In this document: piece by piece, positions 1-12,540 of the stretch
Position numbering within the stretch: the first letter of the stretch is position 1
Layout: the number at the start of each line of letters is the position of its first letter
NCBI RefSeq assembly: GCF_910596095.1
Contig: NC_056533.1
Span: forward strand, 36,430,662-36,494,661
From: Thunnus maccoyii
Lineage: Eukaryota; Chordata; Actinopteri; Scombriformes; Scombridae
Direction of reading: 5' to 3'
DNA: 64,000 nucleotides
The notes under the pieces: model-generated
Databases searched by the model: none
What the model was told of the DNA's origin: nothing
The model's input: only the letters and a program-made list of their open reading frames with translations
Program-made: the position numbers and the translations under genes

Positions 1-1914
1 GCAGAATATACTTAATTTATCATCAATTATAGCACTTATGTAGCCAAATATCCCATGTCAGTTAAATATTATTAAATATACATTCATGTATTGGTAACAA
101 TCAGTTAATCAGTCAGACTTTATTTGTAAAGCAGCTTTCATACAGATTAGTGTCATTCAAAGTGCTTGACAAGCTGATAATGAAACAGAACAAATGTAGA
201 CAGTAAAACAATTTGAGATTAATGCACGTGAGAAATGAAAATGTAATAAAATTAGATTTTTTTTTTTTAAAACTATAATAATATTAAAGTTTGAATGGTT
301 ATAAAAGTTAGATTAGAAATTTAAATCAAATAGATTAAAAAACAAAGACAAATAAAAATCAATGAGGGAAAAAATAAACATTTTTTTAATTTGAAAAACT
401 TTAAGTCTGCTAAGTTGTTAGCAGATAAGTGTTTATTAATGTATTTGTCAAAAATTATAACTCCTCAAACTACTAAACAGATAAATAAAATATAGTAAAA
501 CACAGAGTTGTGATAGTATAAAATATGTCTTCATAGGAGAAGTTACAAATACTGTATATAAATTAACACTTAGAAAATAACATTATATCCGTTTATAAGT
601 TTGTTATTAATCATTTGTTAAATGTTTATAGAGCTATACTGCTCATAAATGCTAAATAAGGAGAACTTAAACCTTCATTAAGTGATTTTTTGTCCACTTG
701 TTTTCATCAGAAACAAGCTGTTGAACTTTTAAGCTTTTGAACTTGTTGCCGTGTTGCACATTCAGCAGCATTTTACAAACTAATCTTTTGTTTTTGTCTG
801 CATAATCTGGTTGTCAAATAATATTTGCATATGAAATGTAAGTAAGATAGAGAAACATAAAGTGAAAATACTCTGTAAGATATTTCACAATTATATTTAA
901 GTACAAGATTTGAGTAAAAGTACTCTGATTGATTCCACAGCTGGTGAAATGTAACGTATGTTAGAGATGTGGGCGATGACGTGTTTCAGTAAAAGTTAAG
1001 GAAACTTTATCGTCAACACTTTGTAAAGTTGGAGTCGTGTCTGAGCTGTCTGCTCCTCTTCCTCTTCAGTCAATATGTGTCTCATATTGGATTGTTCAGG
1101 TCCGGACTGAAAGCAGGGACATTAAACTCCCCGTCCAGGTTTCCACTGATCAAACAGATACTTTTGTGCTGTCAGTGCTGTTCTGAAGCAAAATCACAAG
1201 AGCTGGATGCTGGATGGGAAAACTGGTCCAAGAAGTTTAAACTTCCTGTAATCAGTTTTTATATCAACTATGTGTCATGTGATGAACCCACACAGCTTTT
1301 GAGCTTCTTTTAGCTCGTAGTTTTAGTTCAGTGGCACATTTCTATTGTGTAACTATTTCTTAAAGCTGGAAACAGGCCTCCCCAAATCATGCACGGTATG
1401 GCTTTTTCTTTTTTTTCTTTTGTACGTGTATGTAAGATGTTTATGTTTTGTTTTTGTATATTAAAGGCAACCAATCAGCTTGTTTGAGAAGTATAATTAT
1501 GCCACATTCATGTTATACGTGATGGATATTAGAGAAACACGTGAGCGTTGATGTCATCAAACAAGTCAGCATAACTGACATAACAACAAAACACTATATC
1601 CATTAAATCTGGCTTTAATCAACATGAACATATCCGTATTATGAAACATCATGTCGAATGTATCAGAGCTTTCAAAAAAGTCATACTTACAGCTTATAAA
1701 TTGATGTGAATGCTATTTACAAGTCAGAATCTTGCAATTACAATAACTCAAATATCACGTAAACGCAGCATTAATAACCAGTACTTCCATACAGAATCAC
1801 CACTGGTTGCCTGGCAACATCATGCTGACAAAAATGCTCAGGGCTGTTGTTCAAAAACCATAAATTGCAGGTTTAAAACAAGATATAAAGTTTGTTTGAT
1901 CATTTTTGAACTGT
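1..1914. other. AT-rich intergenic DNA, no gene seen
   Basis: No open stretch here has codon structure, splice context or a recognisable domain. The 94-codon frame at 1029-1313 starts at TTG and resembles nothing I know. A piece near 116-190 (Pol II-like 'actttatttgtaaagc' wording) resembles the 3' tails of fish retroposons. Confidence 0.6.
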
Positions 1915-2335
1915 GATGATCCAGGCTAACTGCTTCCAGTGTTTATGCTAAGCTAAGCTAATCGCCTCCTGACTCCAGCTCTGTATTTAACACATAAACA
2001 TGAGAGTGGTATCAAACTTCTCTTCTAACGCTTGACAAGAAAGTGAATAAACGTACTTCCCAAAATATCTAACTATTAATTTAAGCCTGTTTTCAGCAAA
2101 CAATCCTTGATGAATCCACCATACACCACCTGCTCAGCACCAAACAGCAACAAGACAAAGTTAGCGACTCGCTGGTGAAGAAAGATGAACGCTTAGCAGC
2201 TAAAGATCTGAATGTTTTTTCTCAGAAGATGGTGGAGACCAAATCTGAGCTAAAAGGAGAGTGACGTCGCAGTCAGACAGTGATATTGAACTTCAATCCA
2301 TCAGCTGGACAGAAACTCAGCTCCAGTGAGATGTT
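1915..2335. repeat. Dispersed teleost repeat with GCTAA core
   Basis: The block carries the string gctaagctaagctaat followed by a 'gcctcctg' motif, then a 'cctgctcagcaccaaacag' segment. The first half recurs at 11790-11900 and the second half at 19255-19420, so this is an interspersed element. From memory this wording is common in teleost intergenic DNA; the class is unknown to me. Confidence 0.6.
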
Positions 2336-2696
2336 AGCTTTGTTCTGTGTCAGCTGGATAAACAGACACTTGTTTGCTAACACATTCACCATAACAATTC
2401 ACTGATGATAATATATCAGAGCTGCATGTCCTGTTCTGTCTGGATTGCATTAAACGTCCAGCTTTGCAATCTTCCTTAGAGGTTTTGCTGACGTGTTTTT
2501 TTGTTGTTCAAATGCCCAAAAGGACTCTTGTTTATGTTTATCTGACAGGGAACAAGTGATCATGGAAATTATGACTGTCATTTATGAATTTGTCACAGAA
2601 GACTTGTATTTCTGTACTTGTACTGTTTCCTACAGACTAACAGCGTTGGTTTCTTTTAACCATGAGCATGCATGTGATTTAAACGTCACTGAAGTT

Positions 2697-2945
2697 TCCA
2701 CTGAAGAGATGAAAACATCAGATCTGTGTGGAGCGATGAGGCGACTGTAACGTTCCTCTAATTAATACATGAACAAACATATTTCATCACATTTTCCGTA
2801 TGGTTTTCCATCGTTTGAGCTTTGATTGCCGCTCTTTTAATGACATCATCTCCTTGCGTCGTCTTCTTCTGCAGCGGTTTAATGGCACCGACTGGAGAAT
2901 TAGCGTCACCTGCTGTTTATCTCTCACATTTTCCATTGAGTTACA
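2697..2945. repeat. Dispersed repeat, copy 1 of a 240-bp family
   Basis: About 240 bp matches 6749-6985 in the same orientation with scattered differences, beginning 'aacatcagatctgtgtgga' in both. A short inverted fragment is near 12005-12050. The 61- to 68-codon frames inside it on both strands are chance frames within the repeat. Confidence 0.7.
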
Positions 2946-2999
2946 TTTGGATGAAACAGTGTATTTTGTCATTCAGTTTAGAGGACTTGTTGCTATTGT

Positions 3000-4290
3000 T
3001 ATATGATCTTAAATAATCATAAATGTTCTTTTAATTCATAATCTTTAAGTTGTGATCGGATGTTACAGTATGAGGCAGATAAGTAGCCGTACAGTGAGTT
3101 AAGGATGAATTAGTTTGACCTTTTAAACATTTTTTTCTTTTCTTAAGCCAAGAGAAAAGAAGCTCTGTACCAGATATACAGTAGTTACTTTCCATCTGCA
3201 GTTATGCACACAAACAATAAACAATAAATAAACAGTGTTTTTTACAGTGTAAAGCTGCGAGTCTACTTGATCATGACTCTTCAGTATAAACTGAACTCCA
3301 CTGTGAAGCCTTTGTTTGAATGCAGCTAAATCCAGATTGACAGTTTGTGCAGGCAGACATCCAAACAGAGAGGATTAATACAAAGGACAGAAGATAAAAC
3401 ACAGCCTGTCACGCACACACACACACACACACACACACTATTATGTCACTCATGATTTGCATCGCTGCTTTACAAGAAGCAGGTGGTTGTTTTGGTTCAG
3501 ATCTAATAACCAGAACATCAGTCGCAGTGAAGGTGACATCCTTGCTCTTTAAATGTGACTTCTGTGGAAATAAATGTTTATGAAATGAGGTTTCGTCTGA
3601 GGATTTATGTCCTGTTTATATTTTGTAGCGTGCATGGAGGATGAATCACACACAACTTGGTGTCTTCTTGTTTACTTTGATTAACTGAAGTGAAGTTACC
3701 ATGGAAGCTGATGTAGGTTAAGGGCTTATTTGGTGAGACAAACTACTTGAATTTAGTATGTTGTGGCCTTTTTCTCCTTTATCTTTTCAGTTGTACATGC
3801 TTGTTATCAGCAGTTAGCATCTATTTTGTGTTTATTTTATGGTTTGTTAATGTACTCTCTTTTTTACTTAAATTTATGATGTTGTTGTTTTGTTTTTTCA
3901 TTTTGGTGATATAATTCCTTATAAGCCCTTTTAGGGTTTTTTCAAAAACTCACCAGCACAATCATTTTTTACTTCTTCAATGCATTATGGTTTTTGTTGT
4001 GTGTTGCTATTTGTGCACCTGACTGGGCCTTATAAGTGAGCCTGTCAGTGTTTTTGCATGAAAACTTTGCAACTGCAATTTACATGTATTCAGCATACAG
4101 TGAGTTTTTTTATAGGCTTTAAATAGGGATGTGCTGCAGCTTTTGTTCTTAAGGATAATCAGGGCTATTTGAAAATGAAGAAACATTTGATGTTGATGTT
4201 GATTTCAAGACTTATGATGGATTATGTCAGACATAATACCCGACAAGACATGATGATGTAACGTATGAGACCAATGCTGAGAATGAAGGT
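3000..4290. other. Intergenic, no gene seen
   Basis: AT-rich sequence with no supported exon. It includes the dinucleotide run listed separately at 3411-3438. Confidence 0.5.
3411..3438. repeat. (CA)n microsatellite
   Basis: An uninterrupted CA/AC run of about 14 units, read directly. Confidence 0.95.
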
Positions 4291-4299
4291 TCACAGTCT

Positions 4300-5035
4300 G
4301 TCTTAAAACAACAGTCAGGAGCCCAAATGAACACTGAAACATGTTTTTCTGGCTGTAATTATTCCTTCATTAGAAGATCCCTTCATAATGCATTTACAAT
4401 GGGAGTGATGGAGGAAAAAACCCATAGTGTGTCCACACAGCACAATTTTGTGCAAAAATGCATTAAAAATGTTATCATCATTATCTGATGCTTGTATGAG
4501 GCTTCATCAGTCTGAGTTAGTCATATCAAGTGGATAACTGCCACATTTACAGTCTTTTTAGCATCATATTTCCTCTTTGTGAGGACAATCTTTCAGTTTT
4601 CTTGTTAAAACTGAGTGAAAACAATTAGAGAGTTAAAAAAAAACAAAAACCCTGCAGAACCAGAACCAATCCAAGGTCTTCAGGGCGGCCCTTCATATTG
4701 GGGCGGTGACATGCAGTTCACCACAGAGGAGAATGGGGGCGAGAGCATCATTTCCAGTAAGGCGTGTCCTTGACTAAATGCAAGGGGCGTTAGCTGCCGT
4801 TCTCGTCGCCGTTCTCGCAGCTACCGTTTATTTAGAAATCCCCAGATGATCGGTAGGCGGTGAGATCTCTGATTGTCTGCAGTCGTGAGTCTAGAAGTAT
4901 AGTAATAAAAAGAGGGACTTTGGCACTAAAAAGACTGTAACATTGAAAGATATCTACTTGATTTGACTCATTTTAATGGCTGAAGCTTCATATTAGCTTC
5001 AGATAAACTTTTAAATACATTTTTGAGGTGGACGA
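4300..5035. mobile_element. Foldback family F1, copy split by an insertion
   Basis: 4300-4605 matches the left half of the F1 element seen intact at 41852-42440: the 'cttaaaacaacagtcaggag' end, then a 'gtgtgtccacacag' motif. 4885-5035 matches the internal right half (an 'agtatagtaa' motif, then 'gagggacttt'). Between them about 280 bp of GC-richer unrelated DNA interrupts the element. The right terminal repeat is missing. Confidence 0.65.
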
Positions 5036-5640
5036 CATCTGTGGCAGACCGCAGCGCTGAGAGAGGGGAGATGATCAGAGTCGTCATCCTCATGTCTCGT
5101 CTTTAAACCCAACAAACCAGAACAATCTAGTTCATCTACACCAAGATCAGAGTGATGTTGTGGAATTGTGATAAGACGACCTCTGACCTCCTAGGCTGAT
5201 GAATATCAAGGATTACATGATAATCCACAAGCAGGAGGGAGGCAAACTAGAGAGCATGCTGGGACGCAACAGGGCTACAGGAGCATGCTGGGAAATTTGC
5301 TGAAAACAATCAATCAGGACTGTAAGCGTCCGCTCCGCTGCTGGAACAGGTCTGAGGATTCAAACACCGACAGACGATACTGAACAGCCACCCGGATGAG
5401 TCTACAGATTTATTATGAGACAGGAAATTCAGTTTTTAATGGGGGAAAAAAATCACTCAATAAAATAAACTGAGAAATTGTTTCTAGTGCAAACCAGACT
5501 TCATACATAAATATCATCCAGTATTAAAGGGGTAGTACTGATTCTACACATGTTGAGGACTCAGCCTGTGAAAACAGCTGCATAATGGTTCTCTGGAGTG
5601 TGATGTCATAGTGATGTCATCAGTATAAAGGATGAATATT

Positions 5641-6287
5641 CAATCCAGTCGCCAGAAGAAAACATCGGCATTGAACGTTTCTGCAAACCGCAGAAACATT
5701 GAATATATACGTTTCAACACGTGAAATACGTATCCTGTTAACATTTCTACCTGTTGAATAATGATGTTTTATGGTGTGACAACGCTGTGCTTAAGGTCTC
5801 GTTAGGTTTAGGCACAAAGACCATTTGGTTAGGGTTAGGGAAAGATCATGGTTTGGGTTAAAATAAAAATAAAAAATAAAATAAAAACGGCCGATGTCTC
5901 ACTAAAAAAGCCAGTTTTCTTGCCAGAAAAACAGCTGCAAATGTCCTGACGTCTCGCCAAAAACACCCGTTTTTGTCGGTTGAAACGGGAAGCAGACATT
6001 GGTTTTGGTTTCGAGGTGGTCTTGAACCGTGTTCTCTGCTGATTTCCAACTTGCTGCCAACAAACTTACTAACCGTCCAACTACCCGTCCTCCTCCTGCA
6101 TAGGAAAGATCAACTCATATAGATCACATGTGAACTACGTCACTTTAGAAACGTTGAGATGATACGTATTGTTGAAATGTTAATATGCTACGTATCACAC
6201 GTGCCGAAACGTAGATATTCAATGTTTCTGTGGTTTGCAGAAACGTACAATGCCGACGTTTTCTTCTGCCGACCAGGCTGGAATATT
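5641..6287. mobile_element. Foldback element with ~110-bp terminal inverted repeats
   Basis: The left arm (about 5641-5750) and right arm (about 6160-6287) are reverse complements over more than 100 bp: 'cagaagaaaacatcggcatt' on the left, its complement near 6250-6270 on the right. The arms start in a shared 'tgaatattc' motif. The middle has no coding capacity. This looks like a non-autonomous DNA transposon; the superfamily was not determined. Confidence 0.75.
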
Positions 6288-6748
6288 CAGCCATGACTTT
6301 GAAAATCTTTTAGATAAACACTGAGCTACGTTTTCTGTCCTCCAACACGACGAACTCCTCCGACAATTCAACTCTTGTGACATTTCGGAACAAGACTTCT
6401 CCTTGAGAGAGATTTGGTCTAACACAATAAAAAACAGACCAGATCAAAGGTAAAGAAAAACATCTTATTTCTCTGTTTGGTCCTTTCCATAATGTTGTCA
6501 GACACTTATAATAATAATCTGAGCCTGTCAGTGGCAAAAACACTTTAAGTGGACGTACATTTAGAGGACGCTATTGCCCCATTGGATTACATTGCAGCCT
6601 GTTTTGCATCTGCTGGCTGAAGTGCTCTCACTCAATACTGAACCAGTTTCATAATCTGTTCTCCCCATGAGTCACTTAGACACAAAAAGATGGAAAATAG
6701 GGTCCAGGTTGAAAAATACCAAAGTTTCCTCTTAAATGTCACTCAAGA

Positions 6749-6985
6749 GCTGAAAACATCAGATCTGTGTGGAGCGATGAGGAGACTGTAACCTTCCTCA
6801 AATTAATACATGAAACAAACAGAAATGTCATATTTCCATCACATTTTCCAGATTGTTCTACATCGTTTGAGCTTTGACTGCCGCTCTTTTAATGACGTCA
6901 TCTCATTGTGTCCTCTTCTTCTGCAATGGTTTAATGGCCCCAACTGGTGAATTAGTCCCACTGACTGTTTATCTTGATGAACCAA
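6749..6985. repeat. Dispersed repeat, copy 2 of a 240-bp family
   Basis: Direct-orientation match to 2697-2945. The two copies are about 4.05 kb apart. Confidence 0.7.
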
Positions 6986-7108
6986 CTCCTAATATTAGCA
7001 AAACGATAGTGGATGGAAACAAGCATTAATTTGAATCTTCTTTTGCAGATATTCTTGAAATTCTGTTAAATTTTGCACTAAATTTGGATGGAAACCTGGC
7101 TTGAGATA

Positions 7109-7680
7109 CAGACAGATGACAAATTAAAGGAAAAACCAACATAAAGTGTTTCTGTAAGGTATTGGGCCACCACATGCTGCCAGAACAGCTTCAATGTGCC
7201 TTGGCACTGATGTTACAGTCTCTGGACTCTACTGGAGGGATGAACAACATTCTTCCAAAAGATATTCCCTCATTTGGTGTTTCGATGATGGTGGTGGAGA
7301 GCGCTGTCTAACACAAAATCTCCCGTAAGTGTTCAGCTGGGTTGAGATCTGGTGACCGTGAAGGTCATAGCGTATGATTCACATCATTTTCATACTCATT
7401 AAACCGTTCAGTGACCCCTCGTGTCCTCTGGATGGGGGCATTGTCATCCTGGAAGAGACTGCTCCCATCAGGATAGAAATGTTTCATCATAGGACAAAGG
7501 TGATCAATCAGAACAACTTTGTATTGATTTGCAGTGACCCTTACCTCTAAGGGGACAAGTGGACCCAAACTGTGTCAGCAAAATGCCCCCCACAGCATAA
7601 CAGAGCTACCAGACCCCCTCACTGTAGGGGTCAAGCATTTAGACCTGGACTGGTTTTTCCTTTAATTTTTCGCCTGTCTG
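7109..7680 (-). mobile_element. Tc1/mariner relic with transposase fragment
   Basis: The element is 572 bp and flanked by TA on both sides (7107-7108 and 7681-7682). Its inverted ends read 'cagacagatgacaaattaaa' and the complement. On the minus strand it encodes the C-terminal part of a Tc1-type DDE transposase: the FQDDNAP motif with the second aspartate near 7445-7465 and the SPDLNP-x-E block near 7330-7355. The N-terminal DNA-binding region and the first aspartate are absent, so it is an internally deleted, inactive copy. A second copy is at 53721-54212. Confidence 0.9.
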
Positions 7681-8243
7681 TATATCATACTATGTGATCA
7701 TTCAAAGATCATGTAGTTGAGTCCAGCTGTGTTTAAAAAATTAAAGTTCATGCAGATAATTTATTTATTTGTCCCAAATCCACACTACATACTAATTATA
7801 TACAGTATATACTACTGTACCTACCACTCATCACAGTACACTGTTTTTGCAGTTAGTGTAGAACAAATGAAACCTCATACTAAAACAATATAAAACCTCC
7901 TGTGACAACCTATCATCTGTTACCTCTGGGAGAAGCTGCCATTTTGCCTTCTGTTGTTTTTTTCCTGCTTTTTGGGGAGAGCAGCAGGTGAGTCAACTGT
8001 CAATCACAGCTGTCAATCAACACCCACACAGCAGACATCAAAGCTACTATAAGTCTTCAAATCTTATTAATGGAGCAATAATTTCCAAAATGACCACCAG
8101 CACACTTATTAGAGGGTCTGAATTTAGAGATTGAGACCATAATGACTCATTGAAAAAAATGATTGACTCACTATTTCTAGAGAGAAGTTGAGGCTTTTTG
8201 ACTGAGAGTCAGTTGGAGCTTCTAGCAGCTGTCGGTGGCACTT

Positions 8244-8556
8244 TAGCCTCTTAACATCCACCGGGTCGCTGGCGACCCGCCTAAGCCAGTTTTGGAGAGG
8301 TTCAGGGACATCAGTGACACCACAAATTAAAAACTCCCTAGCTCCCATAAGTTCAGGCTTTTTTGATACTTTCTTGAACCAAATTTGAACTGAGGTAGTT
8401 TTGGTTGTGTTTTAGCCACATGCTAAACAAGCGCATTTCCAGAAACTAGAAGATGTTTCAAATGAAGTCTAATACATGCACTATGGCCTTACAGGTTTTC
8501 CATTTGGGTGTGCCAAATGGGCGAATTCCAAAAGAAGGGTGGATGTTAAGAGGCTA
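8244..8556. mobile_element. 313-bp TIR element with TA ends
   Basis: Both ends carry the same 19-bp inverted repeat, tagcctcttaacatccacc, bounded by TA. No coding capacity is seen. Just inside the left end, 8262-8279 is a tight hairpin (cgggtcgc / gcgacccg). The form fits a MITE using a TA target; only this copy is in the window. Confidence 0.8.
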
Positions 8557-8559
8557 CGG

Positions 8560-9437
8560 TACTTCTGCATTGACTTCAACATCTAGCCGTGGTAGTTGCT
8601 GCTTGTACAGCATGCTCAAAAATTGACGGTATTTATTTAGTATGCATACTGTCTGCTTTGATTGATTGATTCTGAATGTTGTCACTTTTGTAAGTGTGAA
8701 CACACTACATAATCAAAATTTAGGACACATCAAATGTTTGTCTATCCGCTCCTCTGACCTTGACTCTAGTATTCTCTACTGAGATGTGTCAATGACGAAC
8801 TACTTCCTGTTTAAAGCTGTATCTCCCCAACAAGTTCACAGAGCAGCTCATTAACATTTTGAAATATTCCTCTCTCTTCACAGAATTTCATAACGGCAGG
8901 CTGATGCAGACTACAGCCCTCCTTTCCTTTCATTTTGTTTGGAAACCTTAAGCCTCTTTTGCAACTTAATTTCCTGATGGTGCTGGAGGTTAACATGGTT
9001 CAGTGGAATCTCTTCGACAGAAGAAATTAAACCAAACTCCTGGGGAATTGCTCTGCTCTCTCAATTTGTGCCAAATCACCAGGGGAGCCTGTGGAGCAGG
9101 GCAACTGATAATTCACCCTTGATTCAGCACAAACAGTCCTCTCAAACACTCATTAATTAACTCCTGCCTCAAATCCCAGCCTTATCAGGTCTCTGGGAGT
9201 CTACTTTCAAAGGCCGTCACCACTTAAAAATGCTGTTGAACTGTATTTCATTAATATGAAATGTTGATGTGAGCTTTACTTCATTAAGCATTCAGGCTTT
9301 GTTTGTGTCGTTCCTCTAAGTCTCCTGTTTCTCATAATGGAATGAAGAGAGGATGTAGATGGAGGAAACCCTCAGAAAGGAATCGGATTATATAGGCCAG
9401 GTGTCCTTTTACAATTATTGACTCGCTGCCCTCTCAG
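8560..9437. other. Intergenic, no gene seen
   Basis: No supported exon on either strand; the minus-strand frame at 8811-8996 has no recognisable feature. Confidence 0.5.
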
Positions 9438-9464
9438 CCCCCCCCCCCCCCCCCCCCCCCCCCC
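9438..9464. repeat. Poly-C tract (C27)
   Basis: 27 consecutive cytosines. Long mononucleotide C runs are much rarer in vertebrate DNA than A/T runs. The complementary strand could form G-quadruplexes. Confidence 0.95.
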
Positions 9465-9658
9465 GACTCAGCTTACAAGCTGCTCGACAGATCCAGGATA
9501 TACATCATGTCCGGGATAAACAGAGTGCATCTTACTGTGGTAATGGAAATTTTATTTATGTAGCACATTTCATTACAAGGAAGCTCAATGTGCTATAAAT
9601 TAAAAAAACAAAATATATATACTGTGAACTCAAAGGGTCTGCTTGTAAAATGTGTTTT

Positions 9659-10028
9659 AAAGGTGCAGTCTGTAGAGTTTAGTGGCCTCTAGCAGAACAG
9701 ACTTGGCAGATATGGAATATAATATTCATCAATATGTTTTAATTAGCGTATAATCCCATGAAAATAAGAATCGTTGTGTTTTTGTTAACTTAGAATGAAC
9801 CCTTTATACCTACAGAGGGAGCGGGTCCTCTTCCACGGAGCCCGCCATGTTGCACCGCCATATTTCTACAGTAGCCCAGAATCGACAAACCAAACATTGG
9901 CTCTAGAGAGGACCTTTCACATTTTTTTGTGAGTTTTGCGGCCACATGCTTCTACATGCTTGGAAGCAGTTAGTTGCAAACTGCAACCTCAATGCTAGAT
10001 GCCACTAAATCCTACAGACTGCTCCTTT
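9659..10028. mobile_element. MITE family M2, copy 1
   Basis: About 370 bp with inverted ends: left 'aaaggtgcagtctgtagag', right the complement of 'aggagcagtctgtaggat', extending to 'ctagatgccactaaat'. The interior matches 31522-31865 and 53644-54497. No coding capacity. The minus-strand frame at 9995-10261 only overlaps its edge. Confidence 0.85.
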
Positions 10029-10029
10029 A

Positions 10030-11785
10030 AAGGGAGCTTCACCCAGATTACACAAAAACCCAAAAAACATATTAAAGATTCAATAGTTATTGAACATCTG
10101 GTACAATAATAAGATAGTTTCACTGCAAGTACTGTTAAGAAAGCGTTATGGTTTTTGGAGTCTTTTACCAGAGGGAAGGGGGATTTGAACAGAGTTGGAT
10201 GTTCATGATCCTGGACAATTTTCTGTCCATTTTGAGGAATACAAGTGATGTAAATGTCCAAGATGGAGGTATGTATTTGATGTAGTCAATGTATTTAATT
10301 TGTTGTCCTACGACATCCGCTCTGCCATTACATTAATCACTCATAGCAACTAAAGAATGACGTTTTTTGTGGTTATATTTAAGCACTCACAGAACTAAGT
10401 TAAGGTTAAGGAAAGATTTCAGTCTCATTGTTAAATAATGTCAACAAACAAATAAGTCAACAGTGCCTTGATGAACGAGACAGGACGTGTTCATTTCAAT
10501 TTACATTTAACAGAAACCACAATCTCACCGTAACCCAACCAGTGATTTTGCCGCCTAAAGTTAACCACAGTCGGACCCCATTACTGTCTCATTCATCATG
10601 TGTCTTGGATGCTTCCCATTAAAAAGTTAACCACACATACATTTGTCAAAGCAACCAGTTAGTCCACATCCTTGAGGTCTTTTATCGTGAAAAAAGAAAA
10701 ACGCTTTTTGAAAACATTTCTGATGAAGCATAAATTTCACCTTTGTGTCACTTGTCAGTGTTTTTAATTTATTTTCCTACAACATCCACATTTGTTTTCA
10801 AGTACGGGATGGGCTCATTGTTGCCCCTTGTGGTTGTTGGGGGGAAGAACATCTGACCGTCAAATACCAGCAGGTGTTTTCTGCCATCGGAGACTGTCTC
10901 AGTAGATAAGACAGTTCCAAAGAGAGCTACTGGCCGAGCTTTGTGTTTTACTGGCGCTGAGTGCGGAGGCTGTGTTTTCTCATGGAGGGCTTAATGTCGC
11001 TCTGAACGTGGCCTCACTTTGCAGAAACAAAATCCCAAGATACTTTGGGGCAGCAACTCGTTCCAACCCAGAAGGAGCAGCCTGCTCCAGCAGAGTCCTC
11101 AGACTTGGAGGTGCAGATTATTTTTCCAACCACTTAACACTCAGCTTCAAACCGCCTGCTGCATGCTGATGGTTACAGATTGCTGAAGCCAGCAGAACTA
11201 TATCATTGGCAAAAAGCCGAGAGACAATCTTGACAATCTACCAATCTGGATGCTTTCCACTCTTCAGCTGCACATACATCACCAGCCAAAAGTTTGGACA
11301 GACCTTCCCATTTATTTGAAAGAGTAAGTGTACGCCATAGATTCTGTACATAAAAATCAGAACAGAATCTGCAACATGCTTCGTTCAAAGCATTAAATGA
11401 CCATTAGAGCTTTACTGTTAAGAGCTACTCTGCTGGACAACACTGCTTTATCTTTGGGGAAGAGATGCATGGTGGGATAAATGTGATCTTCTGGAACAGC
11501 AGTGATTTGAAATTTCCCAGAGCTGTCAGAGATAAATGGAGCTGAGTCATGCAGCAGAAAGAGGACAGAATGCTTTAAAGACTGATGCATCTCTCATTTA
11601 CAGCCTGAACACTGCAGGAGCGGAGCAGAAATGTGAAAACAGGAGTCCACATAAAAATGCAAATTGTTGTTTTCACACACCTCTGTTTGGATTCAGATTA
11701 AACAAACAAGATAGATGGTGTTCAGCAGTGAGCTTTAAGGTGTTGGCAGGCAGGTTTTTTAACTTTGGACAGAGCCAGGCTAGCT
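10030..11785. other. Intergenic, no gene seen
   Basis: Several short frames of 60-95 codons on both strands; none has domain similarity or consistent splice context. Confidence 0.5.
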
Positions 11786-11789
11786 GTCT

Positions 11790-11900
11790 CACCCTGCTTC
11801 TAGTCTTTATGCTAAGCTAAGCTAAGCTAAGCTAAGCTAATTGCCTCCTGGCTCAAGCTCCACATCGAACGCACAAACATGAGAGTTTTATAAATCTTCT
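11790..11900. repeat. GCTAA-core repeat with expanded pentamer
   Basis: Second copy of the repeat at 1915. Here the pentamer GCTAA is repeated six times in a row at 11811-11840, against two or three in the first copy, so the core has expanded as a minisatellite. Confidence 0.75.
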
Positions 11901-12540
11901 CATCTCACTCTACAGATGTGTTCAGACAGAAAACTGCGAATTTTCACCTTGTGTCAGCTGCACAAATTTGACAGATGACACAATATGGACAGTTTGTGTT
12001 TGTTTCACGTATTAATTACAGTCTCCTCATCGCTGCACACAGATCTTATGTGGATGGTTGCAAGTCACATGCTTCATTTACATCATGATTTAATCGGTAA
12101 GGTTTTTTGATGCACAAATTGAAAATGTGAAAACGTCTTCCCACTTTCTATGTTACTGCGCTGCCCTTAAAATTCACTTCTGCTTCTGTCTGAACACATA
12201 GTTGGAAAAAAAAAGCAAATAGTTCAACCAGCTTCCTGTCAATCATTATGCATTACGTACTGCAACACTGATATGAAAAAACACAAATCTGCGCAATCAA
12301 ACAATGGTGAAGTTTGACCAAACTAAATGATGGCTCCATATTTACACTGATGAATTTTCTAACTCTGTGCAAATTGGTTTTCACACCATACAAAAATGAA
12401 AAAAATGGCTTCTAGTAGCAAAACAAGTTATGATACCTGTTATAATCTTATAAAGATTCAGATCTGTCTTCCTCCACAGCCCGACCTCCGACCCTCCATC
12501 CTTGCAATAAATTTCGTGTTCTCTCACAATATTTACTATG

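Noticed and set aside
5826-5842. Telomere-like ttagggttaggg
   Set aside because: Only two units, lying inside a foldback element; too short for an interstitial telomere.
7109-7680. Intact Tc1 transposase gene
   Set aside because: Only the C-terminal part of the catalytic domain remains, without the N-terminal region and the first catalytic aspartate.
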